Shown: positions 1 through 6,371 of the stretch, piece by piece
Numbering within the stretch: the first letter of the stretch is position 1
How the letters are laid out: every line of letters starts with the position of its first letter
Source of the DNA: JAEUMD01 sp937950105
GTDB lineage: Bacteria > Pseudomonadota > Alphaproteobacteria > Rhizobiales > Hyphomicrobiaceae
Assembly (NCBI GenBank): GCA_036821845.1
Contig: DAISIT010000082.1
Location: 1-14,179 of the forward strand
DNA: 14,179 bases
Direction: 5' to 3'
Program-made: the position numbers and the translations under genes
The notes under the pieces: model-generated
What the model was told of the DNA's origin: nothing
The model's database searches: none
The model's input: only the letters and a program-made list of their open reading frames with translations

Positions 1-55
<55 letters not shown>

Positions 56-57
56 AT

Positions 58-71
58 ACCGGCATGCCGGT
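58..71. repeat. 14-bp perfect palindrome next to the tRNA-Lys 5' end
   Basis: ACCGGCATGCCGGT is its own reverse complement. It lies two bases upstream of the mature 5' end of the tRNA, so it falls within the tRNA leader or promoter-proximal DNA. It could be a protein-binding site or a leader hairpin. The sequence alone does not decide. Confidence 0.5.
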
Positions 72-135
72 GTTCGTCACCACGGTGTCGTGGCAGCGAA
101 CCGCCCCTCGGGTTGAACCCCGGCCGGGACGGCAA

Positions 136-154
136 CGGGGCCATGACGGCCCCG
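136..154 (-). terminator. GC hairpin downstream of the minus-strand cluster (weak terminator candidate)
   Basis: CGGGGCC and GGCCCCG form a perfect 7-bp stem around the 5-base loop ATGAC. It lies about 90 bases beyond the stop of the last gene of the minus-strand cluster. There is no T-run after it on either strand, so it is not a textbook intrinsic terminator. It could assist Rho-dependent termination or simply be one of several GC palindromes in this spacer. Confidence 0.35.
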
Positions 155-242
155 AGGCGGTCCCGATAGCACCATCCCCCAGCACTGGCAAGCGTTTCGC
201 GCGAAGAAGTAACGGTTCGAACACCGGCCGGTGCGCCGGGCT

Positions 243-500
243 TCAGCCGCGGCCGGCAACCGCGGTGCTCAGCCGCTCCCAGACGATCAGAAGCAGCGCA
301 TCGAACGCGGCGAGGCCGACGAAGCTCGACACGATGACGCGGCGGGCCTCGTCGTCGAGGCCGAGCGCGACGGGCAGCGCCAGGTGATGCACGGCGAGGC
401 CGACGGCCAAGGCGGCGAGCGCCATGAGGGCGAACGCCAGCTCCGTGAAGCGGCGCGATTGGCGGCGAAGCTCGGCGAGGCTTGGCGGACGGTCGGACAC
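243..500 (-). CDS. small two-helix membrane protein, unknown function
   Basis: About 85 residues from the GTG at 500. A basic, charged N-terminus (residues 1-18, rich in Arg) is followed by a hydrophobic segment at about 18-38. A short loop with DDEARR comes next, then a second hydrophobic segment at about 54-75. This predicts a two-pass inner-membrane protein. No known motif is visible. It is the last gene of the minus-strand cluster, 69 bases after the CCA-adding enzyme stop. The frame stays open to a TTG at 566, giving 107 residues. I prefer the GTG because AAGAG lies seven bases before it and the upstream stretch adds no hydrophobic or conserved-looking sequence. The gene is likely real because of its clean membrane pattern, but the start is uncertain. 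Confidence 0.62.
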   Translation of the reverse strand: MSDRPPSLAELRRQSRRFTELAFALMALAALAVGLAVHHLALPVALGLDDEARRVIVSSFVGLAAFDALLLIVWERLSTAVAGRG

Positions 501-569
501 GGGGACGCTCTTACGCTGCGGTACAGAGCGCCAGCATAAGGCCGCCGCAACCCGGCGGGAAAGCAAAAT

Positions 570-1940
570 TCACGCTTTGGAAACCATGTTTCCCGATTGC
601 GCGAGTTGCTCCAGCATCGCGTGGTTACCGCGCTCGTCCTCCGGAAAGCACGCCTCGATCCACCACGCCTCGAACGCACGCAACACATCCCCGACGCGCG
701 GACCGGGTGCGACGCCCAGCGCCACCACGTCGGCGCCGCTGAACGGCAGCTTCCTTTCCGGCGCGCGGGCGACCGATCGCGCCGCAGCCCGCCAGCCCGG
801 ATAGGTCACGGCTTCGCTGCTCCGCGCCCAGGCGAGCTTCAGGGCATCGGCCGCGAGCGTGCGCCCGTGACGATAGACGAGGACGTCCGGTTCCAAGCCT
901 CGGCCGCCTGTCACCCGGCCCCACGCGCGCGCCGCCGAGGCCAGTCCGACGAGGCGCGACGCTTCCTCTCGCGACAATCTGAGCCGCTGCATGAGACGTT
1001 CGCCGTCCTCCGGCGCGCTCACAGCCAGCGCAGCGAGACCAAGCAGGGCGTCGACGCACTCCGACCGTTCGAGATGCGCATAAGCCGACGAAAGCTGCGG
1101 CGCGGGCTCGTGGTCGATCGCTTTCGACGAGCAGACCGATTCGTCAGCCGACAGCACGCGGCCGATGTCGTGCAGCCGGTGGAAGGCGCGCACATCTGTC
1201 ATGCCACCGAGCAGCAGCGCGAGGAGCCCCGTCGCGCTCAACACGTCGATGACCTTGCGCACGTGGCGCGCCACCAGCAGGCGCAGCAGCTCGGTGCGAA
1301 CGCGTTCTGCCGAGAGTTGGCTGAGACCCTCCTGCTCGGCAATGCAGGCCTCGAGGCCGACGGCGTCGACGATGCCCTCGCCATACTCGGCCGAGAACCG
1401 GAAGAAGCGCAGGATGCGAAGGTAATCCTCGCGGATGCGCGCATGAGCGTCGCCGATGAAGCGCACGCGCCGGCGCTCGAGATCGACGAGGCCGCCGACC
1501 GGATCGAACAGCACACCCTGCGCGTCGCAATAGAGCGCGTTCATGGTGAAGTCGCGCCGGTCGGCGTCGGCGCGCCAGTCGTCCGTGAAGGCGACGGTCG
1601 CGTGCCGGCCATGCGTCTCGACGTCGCGGCGCAGCGTCGTCACTTCATACGGTTGCCCGCCGGCGATCACCGTCACCGTACCGTGCGCAATGCCGGTCGG
1701 GATCGACTTCAACCCGGCGCGGGCGGCGAGGGACATCACCTGTTCAGGAAGCGCATCGGTGGCGATGTCGACGTCGACGACGGAAAAGCCGAGCAGCGTG
1801 TTGCGAACGGCGCCTCCCACAGCGCGCGCTCCGTGCCCTTCCGCCGCGAGGGCGGCGAGCACACGCTGCGTCTGCTTGCCGGTGAGCCAGGTCGCACGGG
1901 CGAGCAGCGGATGTGGCACCTTGTGGCGATCGTCAGTCAT
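570..1940 (-). CDS. cca: CCA tRNA nucleotidyltransferase
   Basis: A 456-residue enzyme of the class II nucleotidyltransferase family that adds or repairs the 3'-terminal CCA of tRNAs in the cytoplasm using CTP and ATP. The head domain shows GGAVRN at 42-47, the metal-binding DVD at 56-58, RRD at 104-106, and DRRDFTMNAL at 127-136, which holds the nucleotide-template region. RIREDYLRILRFFRF at 168-182 starts the RNA-binding part. The remaining, mostly helical C-terminus is of usual length for alphaproteobacterial members. The poly(A) polymerase PcnB is a relative, but the length, the lack of a basic tail and the gene context favour CCA addition. ATG at 1940 lies 21 bases after the DUF6111 gene stop, so translation probably follows from the same mRNA. 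No strong ribosome-binding site is visible before it. Confidence 0.93.
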   Translation of the reverse strand: MTDDRHKVPHPLLARATWLTGKQTQRVLAALAAEGHGARAVGGAVRNTLLGFSVVDVDIATDALPEQVMSLAARAGLKSIPTGIAHGTVTVIAGGQPYEVTTLRRDVETHGRHATVAFTDDWRADADRRDFTMNALYCDAQGVLFDPVGGLVDLERRRVRFIGDAHARIREDYLRILRFFRFSAEYGEGIVDAVGLEACIAEQEGLSQLSAERVRTELLRLLVARHVRKVIDVLSATGLLALLLGGMTDVRAFHRLHDIGRVLSADESVCSSKAIDHEPAPQLSSAYAHLERSECVDALLGLAALAVSAPEDGERLMQRLRLSREEASRLVGLASAARAWGRVTGGRGLEPDVLVYRHGRTLAADALKLAWARSSEAVTYPGWRAAARSVARAPERKLPFSGADVVALGVAPGPRVGDVLRAFEAWWIEACFPEDERGNHAMLEQLAQSGNMVSKA

Positions 1941-1961
1941 GGTACGCGCCGCGCGTCGGCA

Positions 1962-2309
1962 TCAGCCGCCCTTGCCGGGTGGCGCGGCGGGAGCCGCCGG
2001 CGACTCGGGTGCGGCGGTATCGCGCTGCTGCCTCTTGCTCGAGTCCAGGGTATGGCCCGGCACGATGCGCCCGTCGCGCAGCACCGGCGGCACGTAGGCC
2101 TCACCCGGGCGGCCGCCGGACGTGGAGGCGAAGAAGACCAGCGATACGACCACCATCATGGCGCCGGCGACGAACAGCCAGATGATCGGCGCGTCATCGA
2201 ACACGCCGCCTCCGGCAGGGCTCTTGCGTCCCAGCAGCATGCGGTAGCCGATATAGGCCAGCGACGGCAGCAGGAACAGCAGCAGATTTTCGGCGACGAT
2301 GCGGATCAT
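1962..2309 (-). CDS. DUF6111-type small membrane protein
   Basis: This 115-residue protein has one hydrophobic segment at about 5-24 and a second at about 43-62. A polar tail rich in Pro, Ala, Arg and Gln runs from about 70 to 115. It predicts a two-pass inner-membrane protein whose tail is probably flexible. I recognise the layout and the N-terminal half as the DUF6111 family, common in Hyphomicrobiales between a CoA pyrophosphatase gene and cca. Its function is unknown. Its ATG overlaps the stop of the Nudix gene by four bases (ATGA), which implies translational coupling. The family call rests on recall of sequence and neighbourhood, not on a search. Confidence 0.8.
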   Translation of the reverse strand: MIRIVAENLLLFLLPSLAYIGYRMLLGRKSPAGGGVFDDAPIIWLFVAGAMMVVVSLVFFASTSGGRPGEAYVPPVLRDGRIVPGHTLDSSKRQQRDTAAPESPAAPAAPPGKGG

Positions 2310-2992
2310 GACGAAAACAGCCTCTCTCGCATGTTCCTCAGCATCCCGGCGGTGGCACCCCAGATATCGCGAGTCGCATACGTCAACGCATAGTAGCGCC
2401 GATCGGCTCCGCGCCAGTACCTTGTTTCGAGGCGAGCGTTGGCGGGCTCCATGAGGAACGACAGCGGCACCTCGAAGACCTCGGCCACCTCGCTCGGATC
2501 GGGCGCAATGGTCAGAGCGGGGTCGACCAACGCGACGAGTGGCGTAACAGCGAAGCCGGTCCCGGTGCGGTAGGTGTCGAGAAAGCCGAGCGGCTCGACC
2601 AGGTGGCGCGCGAGCCCGACCTCCTCCTCCGCCTCGCGCAGCGCCGTATCGACCGGACCGGCGTCGTGCGGCTCGGCCTTGCCGCCGGGGAACGACACCT
2701 GCCCCGCATGGGCTTTCAGGTGCGGCGTGCGCAGGGTGAACAGCACCGTCAGCGGATCGCGGCCGACCACGGGCACGAGCACGGCAGCTGGGCGCGCAGC
2801 GGCTGGCGGCGCGTGGACGAGGAAATCGGGATTGAGATCGTAGTCGCTCGGTGCCAGCACCAGCCGCCCGTCGGCGTCGGGCGGGCGTACGACCGGAGTT
2901 GCGGGCAGGCGGACGCGGGCCAGCGCTCGAAATGCGCCGGCCTCGGTCAGCGCCTTGCTCGGCGCAGGTGCGGTGGTCGTCTCTCTGGTCAC
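2306..2992 (-). CDS. Nudix hydrolase, probable CoA pyrophosphatase
   Basis: A 228-residue Nudix protein. The CoA-pyrophosphatase signature is visible as FTLRTPHLKAHAGQVSFPGG, and the Nudix box follows with REAEEEVGL supplying the metal-binding glutamates. Members of this NudL/YeaB-like group split coenzyme A or acyl-CoA into 3',5'-ADP and phosphopantetheine in the cytoplasm. The substrate is inferred from the signature, not shown. The first 35 residues are low-complexity Ala/Pro and may not all be translated. The chosen start is a GTG, 14 bases after the stop of the VOC gene, with no clear ribosome-binding site. The 3' end overlaps the DUF6111 start by four bases. The gene lies in the same minus-strand transcription unit as cca. 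Confidence 0.88.
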   Translation of the reverse strand: MTRETTTAPAPSKALTEAGAFRALARVRLPATPVVRPPDADGRLVLAPSDYDLNPDFLVHAPPAAARPAAVLVPVVGRDPLTVLFTLRTPHLKAHAGQVSFPGGKAEPHDAGPVDTALREAEEEVGLARHLVEPLGFLDTYRTGTGFAVTPLVALVDPALTIAPDPSEVAEVFEVPLSFLMEPANARLETRYWRGADRRYYALTYATRDIWGATAGMLRNMRERLFSS

Positions 2993-3006
2993 ACAGCCAT
3001 GCTATA

Positions 3007-3420
3007 TCAGGCCGGCTTCGGTTGTACGAACGCCGGGTCCATCCAGAAGATTTCCCAGATGTGGCCGTCGAGGTCTTCGAGCGAGCGCTGCATCATGAAG
3101 CCGTGATCGTGCATCGGACGTGGCTCGCGGCCGCCGGCGCCCAGCGCTTTCTCCATCACCGCGTCGACCGCGGCCTTGCTGTCGACGGCCAGCGCCGTCA
3201 GCACCTCGGTCGACGTGCGGGCGTCCGCGATCGGCTTCGGCGTGAACTGGCTGAACTTCGCGTGCGTCAGCAGCATCGCGTACATGTTGTCGCCGATCAC
3301 CATGCAGGCGGCGGTGTCGTCGGTGAACTGTGGGTTGAAGGTGAAACCGATCGCTTCGAAGAAGGCCTTCGAGCGGGCGAGATCGTTCACGGCGAGATTG
3401 ACGAACATGGCCTTGATCAT
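3007..3420 (-). CDS. VOC-fold (glyoxalase/bleomycin resistance superfamily) protein
   Basis: A 137-residue single VOC module made of two beta-alpha-beta-beta-beta repeats. The first repeat begins MIKAMFVNLAVNDLARSKAFFEAIGF (shown here only as family-typical: strand, then helix with ARSKAFFEAIGF). The second ends with DLDGHIWEIFWMDP at 117-129, where DGHIWE supplies the usual C-terminal metal-ligand glutamate. This resembles the lactoylglutathione-lyase-like proteins often annotated only as VOC family. The true substrate is unknown, and glyoxalase I activity should not be assumed. CGGAG lies six bases before the ATG, a good ribosome-binding site. It is the first gene of the minus-strand cluster, with 14 bases to the Nudix gene, so co-transcription is likely. 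Confidence 0.88.
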   Translation of the reverse strand: MIKAMFVNLAVNDLARSKAFFEAIGFTFNPQFTDDTAACMVIGDNMYAMLLTHAKFSQFTPKPIADARTSTEVLTALAVDSKAAVDAVMEKALGAGGREPRPMHDHGFMMQRSLEDLDGHIWEIFWMDPAFVQPKPA

Positions 3421-3698
3421 GTGGGGCTCCGTTGACGTGAATGGCGGCGCTGCGCGGCGACCGTAGGGCTCGGGCGGTCCGCACGTCGAGGACGCCCGGG
3501 CCGGCGCTCGCCCGACATATCGGACCGGAAATCGCCGCCACCAGGGACGTACCCGGAGAACGAGGGGTGCGATATCGCCCGACTCGCCCTATTTCGGAAG
3601 ATATGGTCGGCTAGACCGAACTCTGTCCCGGGTGGAGCCATCGTGCGCGCCTGCCGTCATCGCCCGCAAGTCCGAGACTTGCCTTGCCCGCGAGAGCC

Positions 3699-4913
3699 AT
3701 GATCCGAGCCCTGACACGCAGTCTCCTCGCTGCCTTGCTCACCGTCGTACTGTCTGCCGGTGCCGCCGAGGCGCGTTCGGCCAGCGACATCGATGCCTTT
3801 CGCCGAACGCTCGATCAGCGCGAGCTGAAGGCCTTCGACAGCTATCGCTCGGCGCAGGTGTTCCACGATGCGGCGATGGACGCCTACTGGAGCCACGTCG
3901 ACAAGAAGCGGGCGCTGCGCAAGGTGAAAAGGAAGAAGGACCGCGCCATCACGGCCAGCGACTACGTGCTGGAGCAGCCGCCGAAGTATACCGGGCCGGC
4001 GCTGGCTCCGGGAATCTCGCGCAAGTGGAAGGAGTTCAACGACAGGCTCGAGGCGGTGAAGCCGACGCCGAAGCCGCAGCCGCCGGCCGCTGTCGCGGAC
4101 TTCCTCGACAGCGCGCGCCGCCATTTCAATTTCGTGCCCGAACGCGTCCCGGAGGCCGTGTTCAAGGAGCGCTACGCCGCCGAGGCTCTGGCGCTGGGGC
4201 TGTCCGGCGATCAGGTCGTGCGCGTCTACGCGCTCGAGACCGGAGGCATCGGCACCGCCGACATGCAGGCCGGTATTCACCCGATTTCGCGCAAGGGCAC
4301 GCCGATTTCGAGTGCGCTCGGCTATGCGCAGCTCCTCGCCGCCAACTCCATCAACGAGTTGTCCAAGCATGGGGCCGACTTCGTCGCGCGCCTGAAAGCG
4401 CTCGCACGCCGTTCACCGCCCGAGCGCCGGCAGCGGCTGGAGGAGAAGGCGGAGGCGCTGGCGCTGATGACGAGGAAGGCACGCTCCATCCCTTACGAGT
4501 GGTCGCGCCATGTCGCCTACGCCGGAACCGATGTCGGCCGCGGCATCCACGCCATCAACCTCGACGGCGACATCGGCCCGTGGCTCCAGGTCATCAAGCT
4601 CAAGGGGCTGAGGGAGACCGCCGAGGCCGCAGGGCGCGGTCGTCTCTCGGGCGCCGAGATCGAACTGATGAATCTCGCCGGCCCCGGCACCGGCCTCGAG
4701 ATGATGACGCCGGTCGCACTCAAGGCGCCGACGACCAACTTCTTCGCCCGCGCCGCCTACTATCGCAATACCATCGTGCGCGAGAAGACCTCGGCCGAAC
4801 TGTTGACGGCGCTCGACCAGCGCATGGAGCAGAACCTGAAGAACGCCGGCTCGATCGAGTTCCGCCAGATTTTCGACCGGCTTGAACAGCGGTCGCGCGC
4901 CGGCAGCCAGTGA
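3699..4913 (+). CDS. secreted protein with lysozyme/transglycosylase-like core
   Basis: About 404 residues from the ATG at 3699. The N-terminus is a signal peptide: two Arg, a hydrophobic core, then AGAAEA before a likely cleavage at about residue 25, so the protein should be exported. A Lys/Arg-rich helical region follows at about 65-85, then a Pro/Lys-rich linker at about 120-132. The middle looks like a divergent SLT-type muramidase fold: YALETGG with a possible catalytic Glu at 180, and ALGYAQLLAANSINEL at 206-221 in the place of the GLMQ-type motif. The C-terminal 170 residues have no assignment. A role in cleaving peptidoglycan is inference from those two motifs. A TTG at 3684 would add five residues. 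The ATG is the simpler start, though no good ribosome-binding site precedes it. Its neighbour downstream is a PilZ gene. Confidence 0.8.
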   Translation: MIRALTRSLLAALLTVVLSAGAAEARSASDIDAFRRTLDQRELKAFDSYRSAQVFHDAAMDAYWSHVDKKRALRKVKRKKDRAITASDYVLEQPPKYTGPALAPGISRKWKEFNDRLEAVKPTPKPQPPAAVADFLDSARRHFNFVPERVPEAVFKERYAAEALALGLSGDQVVRVYALETGGIGTADMQAGIHPISRKGTPISSALGYAQLLAANSINELSKHGADFVARLKALARRSPPERRQRLEEKAEALALMTRKARSIPYEWSRHVAYAGTDVGRGIHAINLDGDIGPWLQVIKLKGLRETAEAAGRGRLSGAEIELMNLAGPGTGLEMMTPVALKAPTTNFFARAAYYRNTIVREKTSAELLTALDQRMEQNLKNAGSIEFRQIFDRLEQRSRAGSQ

Positions 4914-4914
4914 C

Positions 4915-4952
4915 CTGCGCGACGCGCCCGCTTACCGTGTCGCGTTGCGCAG
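4915..4952 (+). terminator. 12-bp hairpin right after the SLT-like gene
   Basis: CTGCGCGACGCG (4915-4926) pairs with CGCGTTGCGCAG (4941-4952) along 12 positions with a single G-U wobble, around a 14-base loop. It starts one base past the stop codon. The stem is followed by AAAAGG, not by a T-run. It may stop or protect the 3' end of the mRNA, but it is not a classical intrinsic terminator. Confidence 0.45.
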
Positions 4953-5073
4953 AAAAGGTTAACGCGATTGGTCCAACGCGGGCCCCCGTTTTCACTCTGC
5001 TTTACCATGTGCCGATTATGCTGTTCGCCAGGGCCGGGATGATCCGGCCGTCTCCACCATGAGGGCGGATGCC

Positions 5074-5409
5074 ATGAGCGAGCGTCGTCAATTCGGCCGT
5101 CGGACCACGTGCCTGCACGCCTGGGTCAAGATCCCGGGCCGGCCACAGATCGCCTGCCTCGTGCGCAACCTCTCGGTCGGCGGCGCCCTCCTCGAATTCG
5201 ACGTGCCGGACTGGCTGCCCTATCGCTTCCGCCTGCACATCGAGGCTTCGGGCTTCATGACGAACTGCGAAACGCGCCACGTCGGCACGCGCGCGGTCGG
5301 TGTCATGTTCGTCGAGACGACGGACGTGCGCGACGGCTCCTCGGTCCTGACGGAAAAGGACATCTGGGGCGGCCTCGAGCGGCCGCACCCCCGCGATCTC
5401 GACGCCTGA
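5074..5409 (+). CDS. stand-alone PilZ domain protein (probable c-di-GMP receptor)
   Basis: This 111-residue protein is almost entirely one PilZ domain. The N-terminal arginine motif is present as ERRQFGRR at 3-10 (the RxxxR signature). The second motif, NLSVGG at 32-37, matches the (D/N)xSxxG signature. Both are the residues that bind cyclic di-GMP, so binding is likely. The output is unknown because no other domain is attached. Such proteins usually act by contacting a partner in motility, polysaccharide or cell-cycle control. ATG at 5074 is preferred over the ATG at 5059: GAGGG lies about eight bases before it, whereas the earlier one has no site. It ends two bases from the convergent stop of the next gene. 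Cytoplasmic. Confidence 0.9.
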   Translation: MSERRQFGRRTTCLHAWVKIPGRPQIACLVRNLSVGGALLEFDVPDWLPYRFRLHIEASGFMTNCETRHVGTRAVGVMFVETTDVRDGSSVLTEKDIWGGLERPHPRDLDA

Positions 5410-5411
5410 TC

Positions 5412-6038
5412 TTATCGCACGCCGAGCGGATGCTCGAACGAACTGGCCTGGCGGCTCTGCTGCGGGCGCGGCAGAGCTTCCTTGATCCGCCGCTTGGCCG
5501 CCAGGGCTCTGGCCGCGCGGGTACGCTGCACTTCGGGCTTCGGCTCGCCCTCGGGGGCAAGTGCCGGATCGGTTGTCGCGACGTCCTCCGACAGCGAACG
5601 TGGCGGCAGCGGCGAGCGCACGACGAAGCCAGCGGCCGGCGCCACCGGCTGCGTCTCACTGACCACGGACCCAGCCGGCGCGAACAGAACCGCGCTCCCG
5701 CTGGCGCCGGATGGCGGCGGCACGTCGCCGAGCCGGACGGTGCTCGAAGCCGCTGCCGGAACGATCGCCTGGCCCTGCACGTGCGTGGACGGCAACAACC
5801 CCGGTTGTGCAGGCGAGGCCGGTGCCATCGTTGCATTCGCAGCAGCCGGCGCGGGCGCATCCAATGCCGGCTGGCTGGCCGGCTGCAGGGCCAGCGGGCT
5901 GACATGCGTCATCGCGGGCACTGCAGGGGCAGCTGGCGCCGCGACCGGCACCTCCTTGCGCTGCCCGAAGAACCCCGACCACAGCCCGACACCCAGCATC
6001 AGCAGGCCGGCAGAAAAAAGAAGTCGCCTGGGTTTCAT
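5412..6038 (-). CDS. membrane-anchored Pro/Ala-rich protein, unknown function
   Basis: A 208-residue protein that begins with Arg/Lys (MKPRR) and a hydrophobic stretch at about 6-24, fitting a signal anchor or uncleaved signal peptide. From about residue 30 to 150 it is low-complexity Pro, Ala, Ser and Val, with no folded domain visible. Residues 165-200 are basic (RTRAARALAAKRRIKEALPR) and may be helical. It probably spans the periplasm like other Pro/Ala-rich linkers, but its job is unknown. GGAG lies seven bases before the ATG. Its stop sits two bases from that of the PilZ gene on the other strand. The low complexity makes any family assignment weak. The start and the hydrophobic segment support a real gene. 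Confidence 0.7.
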   Translation of the reverse strand: MKPRRLLFSAGLLMLGVGLWSGFFGQRKEVPVAAPAAPAVPAMTHVSPLALQPASQPALDAPAPAAANATMAPASPAQPGLLPSTHVQGQAIVPAAASSTVRLGDVPPPSGASGSAVLFAPAGSVVSETQPVAPAAGFVVRSPLPPRSLSEDVATTDPALAPEGEPKPEVQRTRAARALAAKRRIKEALPRPQQSRQASSFEHPLGVR

Positions 6039-6371
6039 GCCTCAACTCCGGTTCTATCGTGCCATAGGCGTCGGCGGCGCCCAACGGCAGCTTCACCGAA
6101 CTGAAACAGCCTATGCATACGGCGGGCCAAACTCCGCTTTCTGATTGTCCGGACCTTGCCTATCGCACTCGAATCACACGTTGAAAGCACGATGCCGGTC
6201 GACCCTTAACAAACGCCAGCGCCCATAGCACCCGCCGGCAAATTCAGTCGGCCAGTGAGGCCGCGCGGACTCAATTGCACTTGCAAGACGGGCCACCTGC
6301 GAAGGTCCATACTGGACGCGCGTCGCCGCAACCCCCAGATCCTCTGATCGTCCAGGACCGTAAGCAGCATC
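6039..6371. other. 333-bp divergent intergenic region, likely two promoters
   Basis: This spacer separates the start codons of the minus-strand Pro/Ala-rich protein gene and the plus-strand ABC1 gene, so it should carry a promoter for each. It is less GC-rich than the neighbouring genes. I see TTGAAA at 6181-6186, but no convincing -10 at a proper distance, and no repeat, RNA gene or long open frame I would support. A frame crossing 6174-6467 on the minus strand overlaps the ABC1 start and looks like chance. Confidence 0.5.

Noticed and set aside
210..224. GGTTCGAAC resembling a tRNA T-loop
   Set aside because: Flanking bases do not form a 5-bp T-stem and no acceptor, D-arm or anticodon stem is found around it.
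597..2393. Plus-strand 598-codon open frame antisense to cca and DUF6111
   Set aside because: Long antisense frames are expected at this GC content. The translation is rich in Arg, His and Ala with no domain, and the opposite strand holds a clear cca.
3632..4885. Plus-strand 417-codon frame overlapping the SLT-like gene
   Set aside because: Arg-rich out-of-frame translation. The alternative frame has a signal peptide and recognisable motifs.
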